Assembly (NCBI GenBank): GCA_049975245.1
Contig: JBNGDB010000008.1
Location: 34,740-98,739 of the forward strand
Source: UBA117 sp049975245
Lineage (GTDB): Archaea > Methanobacteriota > Methanobacteria > Methanobacteriales > Methanobacteriaceae
Direction of reading: 5' to 3'
DNA length: 64,000 nt
Shown here: positions 1 through 9,043 of the stretch, one piece after another
Position numbering within the stretch: the stretch's first letter is position 1
How the letters are laid out: each line of letters begins with the position of its first letter
Program-made: the position numbers and the translations under genes
The notes under the pieces: model-generated
Databases searched by the model: none
What the model was told of the DNA's origin: nothing
What the model saw: only the letters and a program-made list of their open reading frames with translations

Positions 1-137
1 TTATTAAGATTTTTAGATGATAAAATAGTTAATTTCAAGTCCTAGAATAAACATCAATAATAAATTTTTTTATATATAAAAAACATAAATAATATTGTTT
101 AGGGAGTTTGTTAGATAAAAAAAAGGTGGTGGAATCT

Positions 138-617
138 ATGCAAAGGAAAACTACAGCTATAATTCTAATTATTTTAGGTTTGATCGTGCTTGCCTTTCCC
201 TTGTTAGGAGTTATACCGGTTAGTGTACTTACTGGTTTAGGCGTGCTATTTTTAGGTATAGGTCTCCTTATTGCAGGTATAATCGAAATGGGTGAGAGTG
301 CTGCCCTGGGAATTGTTGAATTAATATTAGGAATAATAGCAGTTGTGCTGGGTGTTGGTTTTATATTTAATCCTGGACTATTTAGCTTCGTAGCTGCTCT
401 CATAATATATTTGGCAGGTATTTTCCTGATTATTGTAGGTATTATTGGAATAATTAGTAAAACTGGTGGAAGTCGTTGGAACGGGACAATAGGAATAATT
501 ATAGGATTAATATACATAATAGTAGGAGCATTAGTAGCAAATCCATTCTATTTAGGAATATTGATTGGACTATGGCTTTTAATAGTTGGAGTATTAATGT
601 TCTTCCAAAGTGATTAG
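138..617 (+). CDS. DUF308/HdeD-like small membrane protein
   Basis: A 159-residue, very hydrophobic protein with about six predicted membrane helices and short Gly-rich turns, the pattern of DUF308/HdeD-like proteins. No catalytic motif is visible, so its role in the cytoplasmic membrane is unknown. The ATG at 138 is chosen because an AGGTGGTG box ends about 6 bases upstream; an in-frame TTG at 108 has its purine box too close to serve. The gene stands alone and is followed by T-rich DNA. The family assignment rests on hydropathy and general resemblance, so it is moderate. Confidence 0.65.
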   Translation: MQRKTTAIILIILGLIVLAFPLLGVIPVSVLTGLGVLFLGIGLLIAGIIEMGESAALGIVELILGIIAVVLGVGFIFNPGLFSFVAALIIYLAGIFLIIVGIIGIISKTGGSRWNGTIGIIIGLIYIIVGALVANPFYLGILIGLWLLIVGVLMFFQSD

Positions 618-721
618 AACAAATTAAGAACGCAAACTCTCTTTATCTTTTTATTTTATAAAATTATAAAAAAATTTTTATTATATTTTTATTTTTTTTG
701 ATAAAAAAATCTAGAACTATT

Positions 722-728
722 AAAAAAA
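722..728 (-). terminator. T-run terminator after RNase P RNA
   Basis: The minus-strand transcript reads into seven consecutive T residues about 10 nt after the P1 3' strand of RNase P RNA. Oligo-T tracts are the usual archaeal intrinsic termination signal. Confidence 0.5.
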
Positions 729-737
729 TGATGATTA

Positions 738-1037
<300 letters not shown>

Positions 1038-1150
1038 ACATATGAAATAAATCTTTTTTAGTTTTTAAATTGATATCTAAAAAATAGTCAATTATCTTTG
1101 CTTATTATTGTATAGAATTTTGATACTTATAATTTTTACTACAAAATTTT

Positions 1151-1825
1151 TTAATATTTTTCAGCTACCACTAAATCAACCGGAAGGTCCCACATACTTA
1201 ATTGATCCAGTTTCTTTATGGTAAAACCTGATTTTTCCAGTTCTTGTGTGGTTAAAATTGGCCTACAATCGACATATGATGGAAATTTCATATGTGCCCA
1301 TTTATAAAGTTTGGTCATAATATTATCTTCACCCCTCTTTGATAAAGCCACTATTCCAATTCTACCCCCAGTTTTTAATACCCTATAGCACTCTGAGAGT
1401 ATCTCTGGTATCTCATGAGTGTCAAAAAGTTCCAGAGTAAAGCTCATGAATAAAGCATCAAAAATTTCATCTTGAAATGGGAGTTTTATAGCGTCTCCTA
1501 ATATCAATTTCGTTCTTTTTAATAAACCTTCATTTTGCAACTTGGACTTTGCCACTTCTAGCATGCCTTTAGATATATCTATTCCATATACTTTACCAGA
1601 TACACCTACAGATTTACTTAAATTTATTAACGCATCTCCAGTTCCAAAACCTATCTCTAAAACTTTTTCACCATTTTTTACATCTAAATATTCTAATCCT
1701 TTATTTACATACTTTTTTTCTGGTTTAGCTACAGCATCGTACCATTTACTCATCTTATCATAACTGGTTCTTGCCTTTCTCCTGGAAAGTTCAACCCTAC
1801 TTACTTGTGAATCATCACATGTCAT
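1151..1825 (-). CDS. class I SAM-dependent methyltransferase (UbiE-like)
   Basis: A 224-residue Rossmann-fold methyltransferase. Motif I is VLEIGFGTG at residues 55-63, an acidic residue follows strand 2 (YGIDIS), and a GDAIKLPF segment and a later RVLKTGGRIG strand complete the UbiE/Methyltransf_11 pattern. Substrate is not predictable from sequence; such proteins in methanogens are often annotated generically. The ATG at 1825 lacks a clear Shine-Dalgarno box, so the start is less certain. It is monocistronic, between RNase P RNA and the initiator tRNA. Confidence 0.85.
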   Translation of the reverse strand: MTCDDSQVSRVELSRRKARTSYDKMSKWYDAVAKPEKKYVNKGLEYLDVKNGEKVLEIGFGTGDALINLSKSVGVSGKVYGIDISKGMLEVAKSKLQNEGLLKRTKLILGDAIKLPFQDEIFDALFMSFTLELFDTHEIPEILSECYRVLKTGGRIGIVALSKRGEDNIMTKLYKWAHMKFPSYVDCRPILTTQELEKSGFTIKKLDQLSMWDLPVDLVVAEKY

Positions 1826-2010
1826 GATGTAAATATTTAGTTTTACTGGGAATAAATTTTTTTTCTATATTATTTGTAAAATAAGATAAATTTAGAATAG
1901 ATAAATAGCTAATTATATTAAAAGTATTTTATTAACATTGGATTGCTGGAAAAAAACTAATAATTTAATTCTTATTATATTTAGGATATTTAATATTAAA
2001 TAAAAAAGAA

Positions 2011-2086
<76 letters not shown>

Positions 2087-2145
2087 TATTATTATCATTC
2101 ACAGTTAACACATATAAAGGTTTCCCTTATATTACCAAAAATGAA

Positions 2146-2478
2146 CTAATCAGAATTATTTTTAAAGGAAAGTTCTTTGGCCTCTTTATCTAAAAAATAT
2201 CCAACTACTGTTCTTATGGCTACAATAACTGCCAGCACTATAACCTGATCAATAGTAGGTTCCAATATTGTCTTGATAAGATCAGCAGCTATGAAAAATT
2301 CAAGTGATAAAACTATTTTTGAAGTGAAATCAATCCTTATAGAGTTATAATTAATAGATTTTCTAAGTATCTCAATAGATATTATTCCTATTATAGCTCT
2401 TATTCCGCCAAAAAAAATAAGAATGGCTCCGAAATATGAAAAAAATCGGGCTACCCAGACTATAATATCTAAATACAT
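2146..2478 (-). CDS. DUF1622 family membrane protein
   Basis: A 110-residue protein with about three membrane helices (near residues 5-30, 52-70 and 76-95) and a short charged C-terminus. The spacing and the central basic segment before helix 2 resemble DUF1622 proteins, whose function is unknown. It starts at an ATG with a weak TTGGTG box and lies 13 bases after the coiled-coil gene, so it is the last gene of a three-gene minus-strand operon. The other two products are single-span, cytoplasm-facing coiled-coil proteins, which suggests a shared membrane-associated role. Confidence 0.7.
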   Translation of the reverse strand: MYLDIIVWVARFFSYFGAILIFFGGIRAIIGIISIEILRKSINYNSIRIDFTSKIVLSLEFFIAADLIKTILEPTIDQVIVLAVIVAIRTVVGYFLDKEAKELSFKNNSD

Positions 2479-2491
2479 TTACACCAATTAA

Positions 2492-3025
2492 TTATTCCTC
2501 TGGTTCTTCTAACTTTTTAAGTCGTTCGTCTATAGCATCTAATTTTTTATTAGTAAATCCCCGGTATTCATTAAATCTTCGTTCTAACTCATCAATATCA
2601 CGAGTTGCTTTTTCGAATCTCTTTTCTAAGTCTTTAATGTCTGTTTTTGTAGCAAGTTCCCAGTCTTTGATTAATTGATCGCTTTGTTCATCTAGAAAAC
2701 TCTCAATACGGTTGGATAAAATATCAGTACTTATAGGAACATCTCTAACTTTTCCCATTATTTTATCACTAACTCCTGAAACTTTCTCACCAACACCTGA
2801 CATTTTTTCACTAACTCCTGAAACTTTCTCACCGGTTTCTTCATAATTAATCGGTATTTTTTCACCTGCTTTAGAAAATTGACCGCTTACTTTATCTCCT
2901 GCTTCTGAAACTTGTTTTCTAACTCCGCCTAAATTTACAATTTTATTCTCTTGTAGATAATAATATAGAAGTACCACAATTGCTCCTGCCAATACTAATA
3001 TAGCAAATAATTCTAGTGGTCCCAT
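2492..3025 (-). CDS. membrane-anchored coiled-coil protein with 7-residue repeats
   Basis: A 177-residue protein not assigned to a named family. Residues 4-23 form one N-terminal membrane helix. Residues 65-92 are four 7-residue repeats (GEKVSGV, SEKMSGV, GEKVSGV, SDKIMGK), and residues 120-177 are a highly charged coiled coil. The repeats are visible in the DNA as a nearly identical 24-base direct repeat. It lies three bases after the preceding gene and 13 before the DUF1622 gene, so the three are probably co-transcribed. Function unknown; a scaffold or membrane-organising role would be speculation. Confidence 0.7.
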   Translation of the reverse strand: MGPLELFAILVLAGAIVVLLYYYLQENKIVNLGGVRKQVSEAGDKVSGQFSKAGEKIPINYEETGEKVSGVSEKMSGVGEKVSGVSDKIMGKVRDVPISTDILSNRIESFLDEQSDQLIKDWELATKTDIKDLEKRFEKATRDIDELERRFNEYRGFTNKKLDAIDERLKKLEEPEE

Positions 3026-3028
3026 AGT

Positions 3029-3448
3029 TTAGTCCCCTTTACCTTTCATATTTTTTTCAATTTCTTTTTCTTTCTTTTCAATATCAACCAACATATGTTG
3101 TAGTTTTTTATATTCAGTTTGTGCCTCTAATCGCGTTACTCTTTCGTTAATCTCGCTGTGAAGATACCCAATCTTATGCATGAGTTCTGAAGTATTTTGT
3201 CTGATTTGGGCAAGATTTTTCTGCTGGTCCTCAGGTAAGGGTATCACATTTTCCATTAACCTCTTTGCTTCTAAATCTTTTTCAACCATGGCGATTTTTT
3301 TAAGTTGGATCTGTTTTTCTGCAAAAGAAACATTGTTTTGAACTTCTCTCACTTTTCTCCACTGAACAACTACAACAATGACTGCCACTAAAGCGATGGC
3401 AGCAATAATTATATAAAACAAATTCTGTGGAATGGTGACCGTAGCCAT
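3029..3448 (-). CDS. single-span membrane protein with coiled coil
   Basis: A 139-residue hypothetical protein. Residues 8-28 form a membrane helix followed by a basic stop-transfer segment (QWRKVREV). The rest is a long, charged coiled coil ending in Lys-rich sequence. A strong AGGAGGT box lies 7 bases before the ATG. It is the first gene of the operon shared with the repeat-containing protein and the DUF1622 protein, and has the same membrane-anchor plus coiled-coil plan as its neighbour. Function unknown. Confidence 0.75.
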   Translation of the reverse strand: MATVTIPQNLFYIIIAAIALVAVIVVVVQWRKVREVQNNVSFAEKQIQLKKIAMVEKDLEAKRLMENVIPLPEDQQKNLAQIRQNTSELMHKIGYLHSEINERVTRLEAQTEYKKLQHMLVDIEKKEKEIEKNMKGKGD

Positions 3449-3742
3449 ATAATACCTCCTAAATATTATTTATTGGAAGCCATATATAAAAATATACCAA
3501 AACTCATTCATTTTAATTTTAATATCTTATATATAATAATTTTCAATTAAAAATATGCTATTTAAAGTCATTTCAATTGAATATTTTACCCTTTAATATT
3601 ATAATAAGATAAAAATAAAAATAATTAAGATGATATCAGAAAATTCATATTAACTATATAGACTTGAACTATATAGACTAGTTAAAATAATTTAGATGAA
3701 ATTTAAAATATCTTTTTAAAGTAAAGTATTTTTGTTAAATTT
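3449..3742. other. divergent intergenic region
   Basis: About 290 bases of AT-rich DNA between divergent genes. It must hold promoters for both. TATA-like stretches such as TATATATAAT near 3529-3538 are present, but none can be assigned with confidence. No RNA gene or ORF is seen. Confidence 0.5.
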
Positions 3743-4681
3743 ATGAGTGATTATATGATTGAAATGTATAGAAAAGCTGGTGCAATAGTATCAAAAGTTA
3801 GAAAATTAGCAGTTGATAAAACTAAACCCAATATTAAAATTTTAGAATTAGTAGAGATGGTAGAGAACGAAATAGTTAAAATGGGTGGAAAAGCTGCTTT
3901 TCCTTGTAATATATCAGTCAATGAAGTAACTGCACATTACACGGCCCCACCTAATGATGAATCAATTTTAAATTTTGGAGATATGGTTAAAATAGATTTA
4001 GGGGCTCACGTAGATGGATATATTGCAGATACTGCCATAACAACCATTGTTGGCGGTGAGAAATATCTTGAAAATAATAATATTGATGAGGATTTAAAGT
4101 CTAAAAATTTGAATATGGTTGAAACTTCCCAGATGGCAGTAGAAAGTGCCATAAATACCGTAAAAGCCGGAGTGGAAGTTGGAAAAATTGGAGAAGTTAT
4201 AGAAAAGACTATAATTAACAGGGGTTTTAAACCGGTTTCAAATTTGACTGGTCACAGTATGGATCGATGGTTGTTACATTCTGGACTTTCAATTCCTAAT
4301 ATTAAAGAAAAAAATCCGCATAAACTTGAAGAAGGAGATGTTTTAGCAATAGAACCGTTTGTAACTGATGGTGTAGGTAGAGTGACTGATATGAGTGATG
4401 CTTTTATCTTCCGATTTTTAAGAGATAGACCTCTCAGAATGATTCACGCACAGAAACTTTTAAAAAAAATTAAAAGTGAATATCATAGTTTACCATTTTG
4501 TCAAAGATGGCTTTTAAATTACTTTGAGGAACACAGATTAAATGCTTCCATGCGACAACTCATACAATCAAGGGCCGTTTATCCCTATCATGTTCTCAAA
4601 GAAAAAAGTGATGCTTGGGTGGCTCAGGCAGAACATACACTAATTGTTGAAAAAGACGGCTGTGAAGTTATAACACTATAA
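3743..4681 (+). CDS. map: methionine aminopeptidase, type II
   Basis: Removes N-terminal methionine from nascent proteins in the cytoplasm. The 312-residue product has the type II pita-bread fold: metal ligands D85 and D96 (in KIDLGAHV...GYIADTA), H171 (LTGHSMDRW), E204 (LAIEPF) and E297 (AEHTLIV) are all present with family spacing. The helical insert characteristic of type II and archaeal enzymes lies between residues 222 and 285. The start is the first ATG; an internal ATG four codons later is equally possible since neither has a strong ribosome-binding site. Monocistronic. Confidence 0.95.
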   Translation: MSDYMIEMYRKAGAIVSKVRKLAVDKTKPNIKILELVEMVENEIVKMGGKAAFPCNISVNEVTAHYTAPPNDESILNFGDMVKIDLGAHVDGYIADTAITTIVGGEKYLENNNIDEDLKSKNLNMVETSQMAVESAINTVKAGVEVGKIGEVIEKTIINRGFKPVSNLTGHSMDRWLLHSGLSIPNIKEKNPHKLEEGDVLAIEPFVTDGVGRVTDMSDAFIFRFLRDRPLRMIHAQKLLKKIKSEYHSLPFCQRWLLNYFEEHRLNASMRQLIQSRAVYPYHVLKEKSDAWVAQAEHTLIVEKDGCEVITL

Positions 4682-4792
4682 ATTCAAGATATATTAGAGT
4701 CCTTAAGACTATTAGAGATTTATTTATGCTATTTAGAAAATAAAAATTCAAATTATTATCAAGAAGATTTGTGAAATAAATAGAAATCAATA

Positions 4793-5161
4793 TTAAATCT
4801 TCATTTTTAAATCTTCAGCCTTTTGAATTCCCTCGGGATCTTCAACATGTTGATAATAATCAAGAGAATCTTTAATACAATCTAAAGCCGCTTCTTTTCT
4901 TCCTTTTTTATTATGAATCAAAGCTAAATAATATAGACTTTCAGCAGCTAAATGAACGTCATTTAATTTAACTGATTCATCATAAGCTAATTCAAAATAA
5001 TAATGAGCTTGTTCAAAATTTTCTCTTCTAAAATAGGTAATTCCTCTTATAATTAGATTTGATTTCCTTTTTTGATTTTCCTTAGTACGTTTATAAAAAT
5101 AAAGTGTTGTAAAATAGATGTAAACCATTATCATAGCTGCAAAAATAATTATTATTTCCAT
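4793..5161 (-). CDS. TPR-repeat protein with N-terminal membrane anchor
   Basis: A 122-residue protein: residues 3-22 are a membrane helix, followed by basic residues and then about two tetratricopeptide-like helical pairs (residues 45-115, with the A-x-Y-Y-F-x-x-A and A-x-x-x-L-Y-Y-L-A-x-I patterns). TPRs bind proteins or peptides; the partner is unknown. It lies just downstream of the frh operon on the same strand, separated by about 50 bases, so it could be read through from frhB. Confidence 0.7.
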   Translation of the reverse strand: MEIIIIFAAMIMVYIYFTTLYFYKRTKENQKRKSNLIIRGITYFRRENFEQAHYYFELAYDESVKLNDVHLAAESLYYLALIHNKKGRKEAALDCIKDSLDYYQHVEDPEGIQKAEDLKMKI

Positions 5162-5213
5162 TAATCACACCTAAAATAACTAAAAATTAAAATAAAAAAA
5201 AGAAAGAAAGAGT

Positions 5214-6059
5214 TTAGAATGGAACAGGTAATCCCATTGCTTTTCTTTCGTCAATTGTTTTTTGGTTTTTAGTCTTCTTGTCACCGGATAGTTTTTGTAG
5301 TAATCCTAATCCAGGTTTAACATCCTCAATGGATTTAGTTTCAATAGCACCAGCTTCAACAGCTTGTTTAAATACGGTGTCACCAGCATCAGTTCTGGTT
5401 ATTACAGTGGACCAACCATCTGGTGTTCCAACTGATCCGGTAGATACGTCTGCTAGTTCTGCTACGTAGTCAAGACATACGTTACAACCATCTTGTTCGT
5501 ATCCATGGGTTTCTTTTAATGGTATACTTAATTCTTGATCTGCTGTGTATACCCAGAATTTACCTTTTCCAATATCCATTTTTTCGACTAATTCTGGACT
5601 AACTCCCATTTTTTCAGATATGAAAGTTCTTAAAGACTCGAATGGGAAGTTTTCCATGCAGAAAATTCCGACTACTAATGAGATTTTATCAGCCAAAAAT
5701 CTAACACCAAATGGATAGGACTGGGTTTTCCTTATACCCATAGTTTGGCAAGGAATTGCTACAGTACCAACTTTATCTAGACCATATTGTCTAACAGCTT
5801 CTTTTAACATCCAAACGTTTGGTGAAAAAGTGTATTTTGTACCTGCTGCTGCTAAAATTTCATCTGAAGTCATTGCTACCATTGGTTCTGGTTTCCAGAA
5901 ATCTTTTCCAGGTCCAGCTACAACTGCACCTTCAATAATCTTTTCATCTAGAGCAAATGATAGGAGTCCAGATACAATACCTCCATCTTGTGCTATTTTT
6001 TGGATCTGTTTATCAGTTGATCTTGCGGCAACTATCTCTTTGTATGTTCCTAATACCAT
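5214..6059 (-). CDS. frhB: coenzyme F420-reducing hydrogenase, beta subunit
   Basis: FrhB carries FAD and one [4Fe-4S] cluster and is where electrons from H2 reduce F420. The 281-residue product has the FrhB/FdhB pattern: AQDGGIVSGLL near the N-terminus, GAVVAGPGKDFWKPEP, the conserved GTKYTFSPN and AIPCQTMGIRK segments, and the DGCNVCLDYVAELADVSTG cluster region. The start is placed at the ATG 8 bases after GGAGG rather than at a GTG two codons upstream, which would sit on the box; this gives the length I recall for the Methanothermobacter protein. Last gene of frhADGB. Confidence 0.96.
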   Translation of the reverse strand: MVLGTYKEIVAARSTDKQIQKIAQDGGIVSGLLSFALDEKIIEGAVVAGPGKDFWKPEPMVAMTSDEILAAAGTKYTFSPNVWMLKEAVRQYGLDKVGTVAIPCQTMGIRKTQSYPFGVRFLADKISLVVGIFCMENFPFESLRTFISEKMGVSPELVEKMDIGKGKFWVYTADQELSIPLKETHGYEQDGCNVCLDYVAELADVSTGSVGTPDGWSTVITRTDAGDTVFKQAVEAGAIETKSIEDVKPGLGLLQKLSGDKKTKNQKTIDERKAMGLPVPF

Positions 6060-6071
6060 TTTCACAGCCTC

Positions 6072-6863
6072 CTATAATCCTAAGTCCTTTTTAATTCTTT
6101 CTTCTGGCCACCAGCTTCTTGGACATTGAGTGTAACAAATACCACATTTGATACATCTGTCTTCATTCAGTTCTGGTCTTCCATTGGTCATACTGAGTGC
6201 TCTGGTCTGACAGGACATTGCACAAGTTCCACATCCAATACATAATGCTTGGTTTACAACTTTAAGTTGTAAATCACATCCACATGCTTCTGTGTATCCT
6301 GCTAAATCCATCATAGGCTGTAAGTAATCCATATCACCGTTTATAACAGCTACTACTGTTTTAGCTATAATTTCTGGTGATGGTGGGCATCCAGGTATCG
6401 CTAAGTCTACTTTAACTAAATCAGCTATCGGAACAAATGATTCATGTTGTGGCTGTGCTTGCTGTCCTCCTCGACTGTATCGAGTGAAACATCCAGTAGC
6501 AGCGCATGAACCAAAAGCTACAACTAATCCTGCTTTTTCTCTAACTTCTTTAAGTTCGTGTACACTGTGTTCATCTTGCAGACAACATGATCCTTCAACC
6601 AGAGCAATGTCCATTTCTGGCATTTCCCACAGGTCTACTAAAGTTTGTCCATAAACAATGTCCACCATGTTAGTTAATAATTCTGCTAAAATGTCGTAAT
6701 TCTCTGTTAACGACATACCATCTCCAGTACATCCGCTTAAGTGGATGTATCCTATTTTTGGTTTAGGTTTTTCTTCCGCCACTTTTTCAACCTCCTCTTC
6801 TGCACCTAATTCTTCGGCTGGCTTCGTTTCCATTCCTAAAAATTCTTTAATTCGGGCTAACAT
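6072..6863 (-). CDS. frhG: coenzyme F420-reducing hydrogenase, gamma subunit
   Basis: The small electron-transfer subunit of the [NiFe] hydrogenase. The 263-residue protein has an acidic N-terminal extension, then the small-subunit fold (HLSGCTGDGMSL, VEGSCCLQDE, FGSCAATGCFTRYSRGG, AIPGCPPSPEII), and a C-terminal ferredoxin domain with two [4Fe-4S] motifs (CIGCGTCAMSC and CIKCGICYTQC). Together these pass electrons from the FrhA nickel site to FrhB. An AGGGGT box precedes the ATG. It lies 3 bases after frhD and 12 before frhB. Confidence 0.96.
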   Translation of the reverse strand: MLARIKEFLGMETKPAEELGAEEEVEKVAEEKPKPKIGYIHLSGCTGDGMSLTENYDILAELLTNMVDIVYGQTLVDLWEMPEMDIALVEGSCCLQDEHSVHELKEVREKAGLVVAFGSCAATGCFTRYSRGGQQAQPQHESFVPIADLVKVDLAIPGCPPSPEIIAKTVVAVINGDMDYLQPMMDLAGYTEACGCDLQLKVVNQALCIGCGTCAMSCQTRALSMTNGRPELNEDRCIKCGICYTQCPRSWWPEERIKKDLGL

Positions 6864-6866
6864 TGG

Positions 6867-7337
6867 CTATACCCCTATTTCTTTTAAAATCATCTTTATG
6901 GCTACGGGAATAGCATCTTCCACACTTTTGGTTAATCCCAATTTAACATCGGGAGCAGAGACAGATTCTGGCTGGCATCCAATTACTATAACTTCTATTT
7001 GTTTACTTAAGTCATGCAAAGGCTGACTTACTGGCCATGAATGTACATTTTCATAAGATCCTTCTGGTAATTCTTCAACATCGAATATTCGAAGGGTTCC
7101 TGGTTCAGCTCCAAAATCAACAATATCCACAACTATCATTTTCTTCCATATTTCATGAGGTAGAGTGAATATAAAGTGGGGAGCACCTGTCCCGGCATCG
7201 ATAAATATTGTACTTTCTGGAAGCTCATGTTCTTTGGAATACTCTTGTAAAGCCTCTATCACTGCTGGTCCAAATCCGTCATCTTCGAACAGGACATTTC
7301 CACAGCCAACAATTATATTCTCCGCGTCGTATGGCAT
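6867..7337 (-). CDS. frhD: F420-hydrogenase maturation endopeptidase
   Basis: A HyaD/HycI-type protease that removes the C-terminal tail of the FrhA precursor after nickel insertion. The 156-residue product shows the family pattern: IIVGCGNVLFEDDGFGP with the nickel-sensing acidic residue, IDAGTGAPH, VVDIVDFGAEPG, and a conserved His in the W-x-x-S-Q-P-L-H segment. It sits between frhA and frhG in the usual methanogen order. An AAGGGA box precedes the ATG. Confidence 0.95.
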   Translation of the reverse strand: MPYDAENIIVGCGNVLFEDDGFGPAVIEALQEYSKEHELPESTIFIDAGTGAPHFIFTLPHEIWKKMIVVDIVDFGAEPGTLRIFDVEELPEGSYENVHSWPVSQPLHDLSKQIEVIVIGCQPESVSAPDVKLGLTKSVEDAIPVAIKMILKEIGV

Positions 7338-7346
7338 TTTATTCCC

Positions 7347-8567
7347 TTAAATCCTAACCATTTCGTTTTTAATAACGCTCCTGTCTTCATCATCTATTAC
7401 TATAAGGTGAGTAGCGCATGATAGACATGGATCGTATGCTCTTATTACGTGGGGTCCAAATTCGTGGTGGAATCCTTCAGTTGCAGGGCCCATGGTAGGT
7501 ATATTCCAAGTTGTTGGAACTAAGCAGCTGTAGAATTCAGTTTTTCCTTGATCATTTACCTGGGCCATGTGTATATCCATACCCCTAGGTCCTTCAATAG
7601 CACCTATTCCGAGTTTGCCTGTACCTCTGATATCAAAGTCTGCTTTAACAGGTGCTGAAGTGTTTAACTCATCCAATATATCAATTGCCCTAGATAATGC
7701 TGACACTTGTTCTAAAGCTCTTGCTACGTGTTGAGCAACAACACCTTTTTCTTTATAACCTTGATATTCAACCATTCTGGCCCTAGGACCTACTTCAACA
7801 TTTCTACCATCGTATAATGGTACTGTGGAGCAGGCTCTTTTAGCTATTTCTGGGTCGTCGTACCAGCTTTCTGGCATTATTTCAGTGAACCTATCTAATT
7901 CGAAGTTTTCTCTGTTACCATACAAAACATCGGTAGCCAGTGTCTTTTGATCATGTACACCTAAACCTTTTGGTAAGCCTTTATCTTCATATAAACCGAT
8001 AAGTAACTCTACAAGTTCATTTAATTTTGGTTTAGTTTGTTTTAATCGAGCATATAATTTTTTTCTAGCCAGTTCACTTATGTTTCTTTCCATTCCTCCA
8101 ATCCGGACATCAGATGGATGTATACCTTCACCAGCAACCATATCTACAACGTACTGAGCATTTTTACGCACTTCAGAAACCATGTTTACAGCTGTAGCAA
8201 ACAAGTTTTCTGGAACAAAGTCCGGTGCAACCAAAAATTGATGTATTGCATGACTGTTGATATGGTGCGCGCATAAGGTTAACTCTCTTAGAAGTTTACC
8301 AGCTTTTGGTGGTTCTATACCTAATGAATCATCCATTGCTTCAACAGATGCTAATGTGTGAGGTATAGGACATACACCACAGATCCTCTGGACCATTACT
8401 GGAGCAGTTTCAGGAGGTTTACCTGTGACCATCTTTTCTAGCCCTCTAACTGGAGTAATACTAAAGTATCGCCCCTTAGTTACAATTCCTTCATCATCGA
8501 CTTCCATGACCAATTCGGCGTGTCCTTCTTGTCGTGATGTTGGCGATATAACAATCCTTTCGCTCAA
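7347..8567 (-). CDS. frhA: coenzyme F420-reducing hydrogenase, alpha subunit
   Basis: The large, nickel-containing catalytic subunit that splits H2. Numbered from the chosen start, the nickel-binding cysteines are C63/C66 (RICGVC) and C381/C384 (DPCLSCATH); the fourth position is Cys, not selenocysteine. The 19 residues after H387 are the tail expected to be removed by FrhD. The start is a TTG at 8567-8565, preceded by GAGGTGAT with good spacing, giving 406 residues beginning MSERIVISP; an upstream ATG 14 codons earlier has no ribosome-binding site and adds non-conserved sequence. First gene of the frhADGB operon. Confidence 0.96.
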   Translation of the reverse strand: MSERIVISPTSRQEGHAELVMEVDDEGIVTKGRYFSITPVRGLEKMVTGKPPETAPVMVQRICGVCPIPHTLASVEAMDDSLGIEPPKAGKLLRELTLCAHHINSHAIHQFLVAPDFVPENLFATAVNMVSEVRKNAQYVVDMVAGEGIHPSDVRIGGMERNISELARKKLYARLKQTKPKLNELVELLIGLYEDKGLPKGLGVHDQKTLATDVLYGNRENFELDRFTEIMPESWYDDPEIAKRACSTVPLYDGRNVEVGPRARMVEYQGYKEKGVVAQHVARALEQVSALSRAIDILDELNTSAPVKADFDIRGTGKLGIGAIEGPRGMDIHMAQVNDQGKTEFYSCLVPTTWNIPTMGPATEGFHHEFGPHVIRAYDPCLSCATHLIVIDDEDRSVIKNEMVRI

Positions 8568-8608
8568 ATGTATCACCTCGTTTTTTAGAATTTCAACAAT
8601 ATAATTCA

Positions 8609-8618
8609 ATTATATAAA
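8609..8618 (-). promoter_or_regulatory. probable TATA box of the frh operon
   Basis: On the minus strand the sequence TATTTATATA lies about 42 bases upstream of the frhA TTG start. Transcription starting about 25 bases downstream would leave a leader of roughly 20 nt that still contains the GAGGTGAT box. A second TATA-like site (CATATAAATA) lies about 55 bases further upstream. Confidence 0.4.
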
Positions 8619-9043
8619 TATTATCATAAGTTATAAGTTTTTCTTTGAAGGCGAAAATGAAAAGTATTTATATGATAAAAATCTTAGCATTTATTTCACA
8701 TATCAAACATTTTTGATTTACATCATATCATAAGACTATTATAATATTAAAAGTTATTAAAATTTGATTATAATCAAAATAGAGGAATTTAATCTATTTT
8801 AATTCTCCATATATTCTAATATGAATTTATATTCATTTTAGAAAATACTAAACTGAAAAAAATGCGATAATATTATATTAGTATTATTAAAATCCTTAAT
8901 TTCTAAGTAAAGTTTATATGTCATTTGCATAATAAATGTGAAGGTGCGAAAATAATTATGGATTTTCTTATAAAATTAAAAATATTGTAATAAAGGAAAA
9001 TTTAATAAGAGATGTTAAGATAATATAACCTTAAGGTGAGCAT
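8619..9043. other. divergent intergenic region, frh / PepSY gene
   Basis: About 425 bases of AT-rich DNA without a supportable gene. It holds upstream frh promoter sequence on one side and, for the plus-strand gene, a TATA-like AGTTTATATG at 8911-8920. No RNA gene or clear operator was seen. Confidence 0.45.

Noticed and set aside
35..517. Minus-strand ORF of 160 codons over the DUF308-like gene
   Set aside because: The antisense translation is a Pro/Ile/Thr-rich string with no family pattern, as expected opposite a hydrophobic protein.
7400..7440. Possible selenocysteine in FrhA
   Set aside because: Both C-terminal nickel ligands are ordinary cysteine codons, and no in-frame TGA is present.
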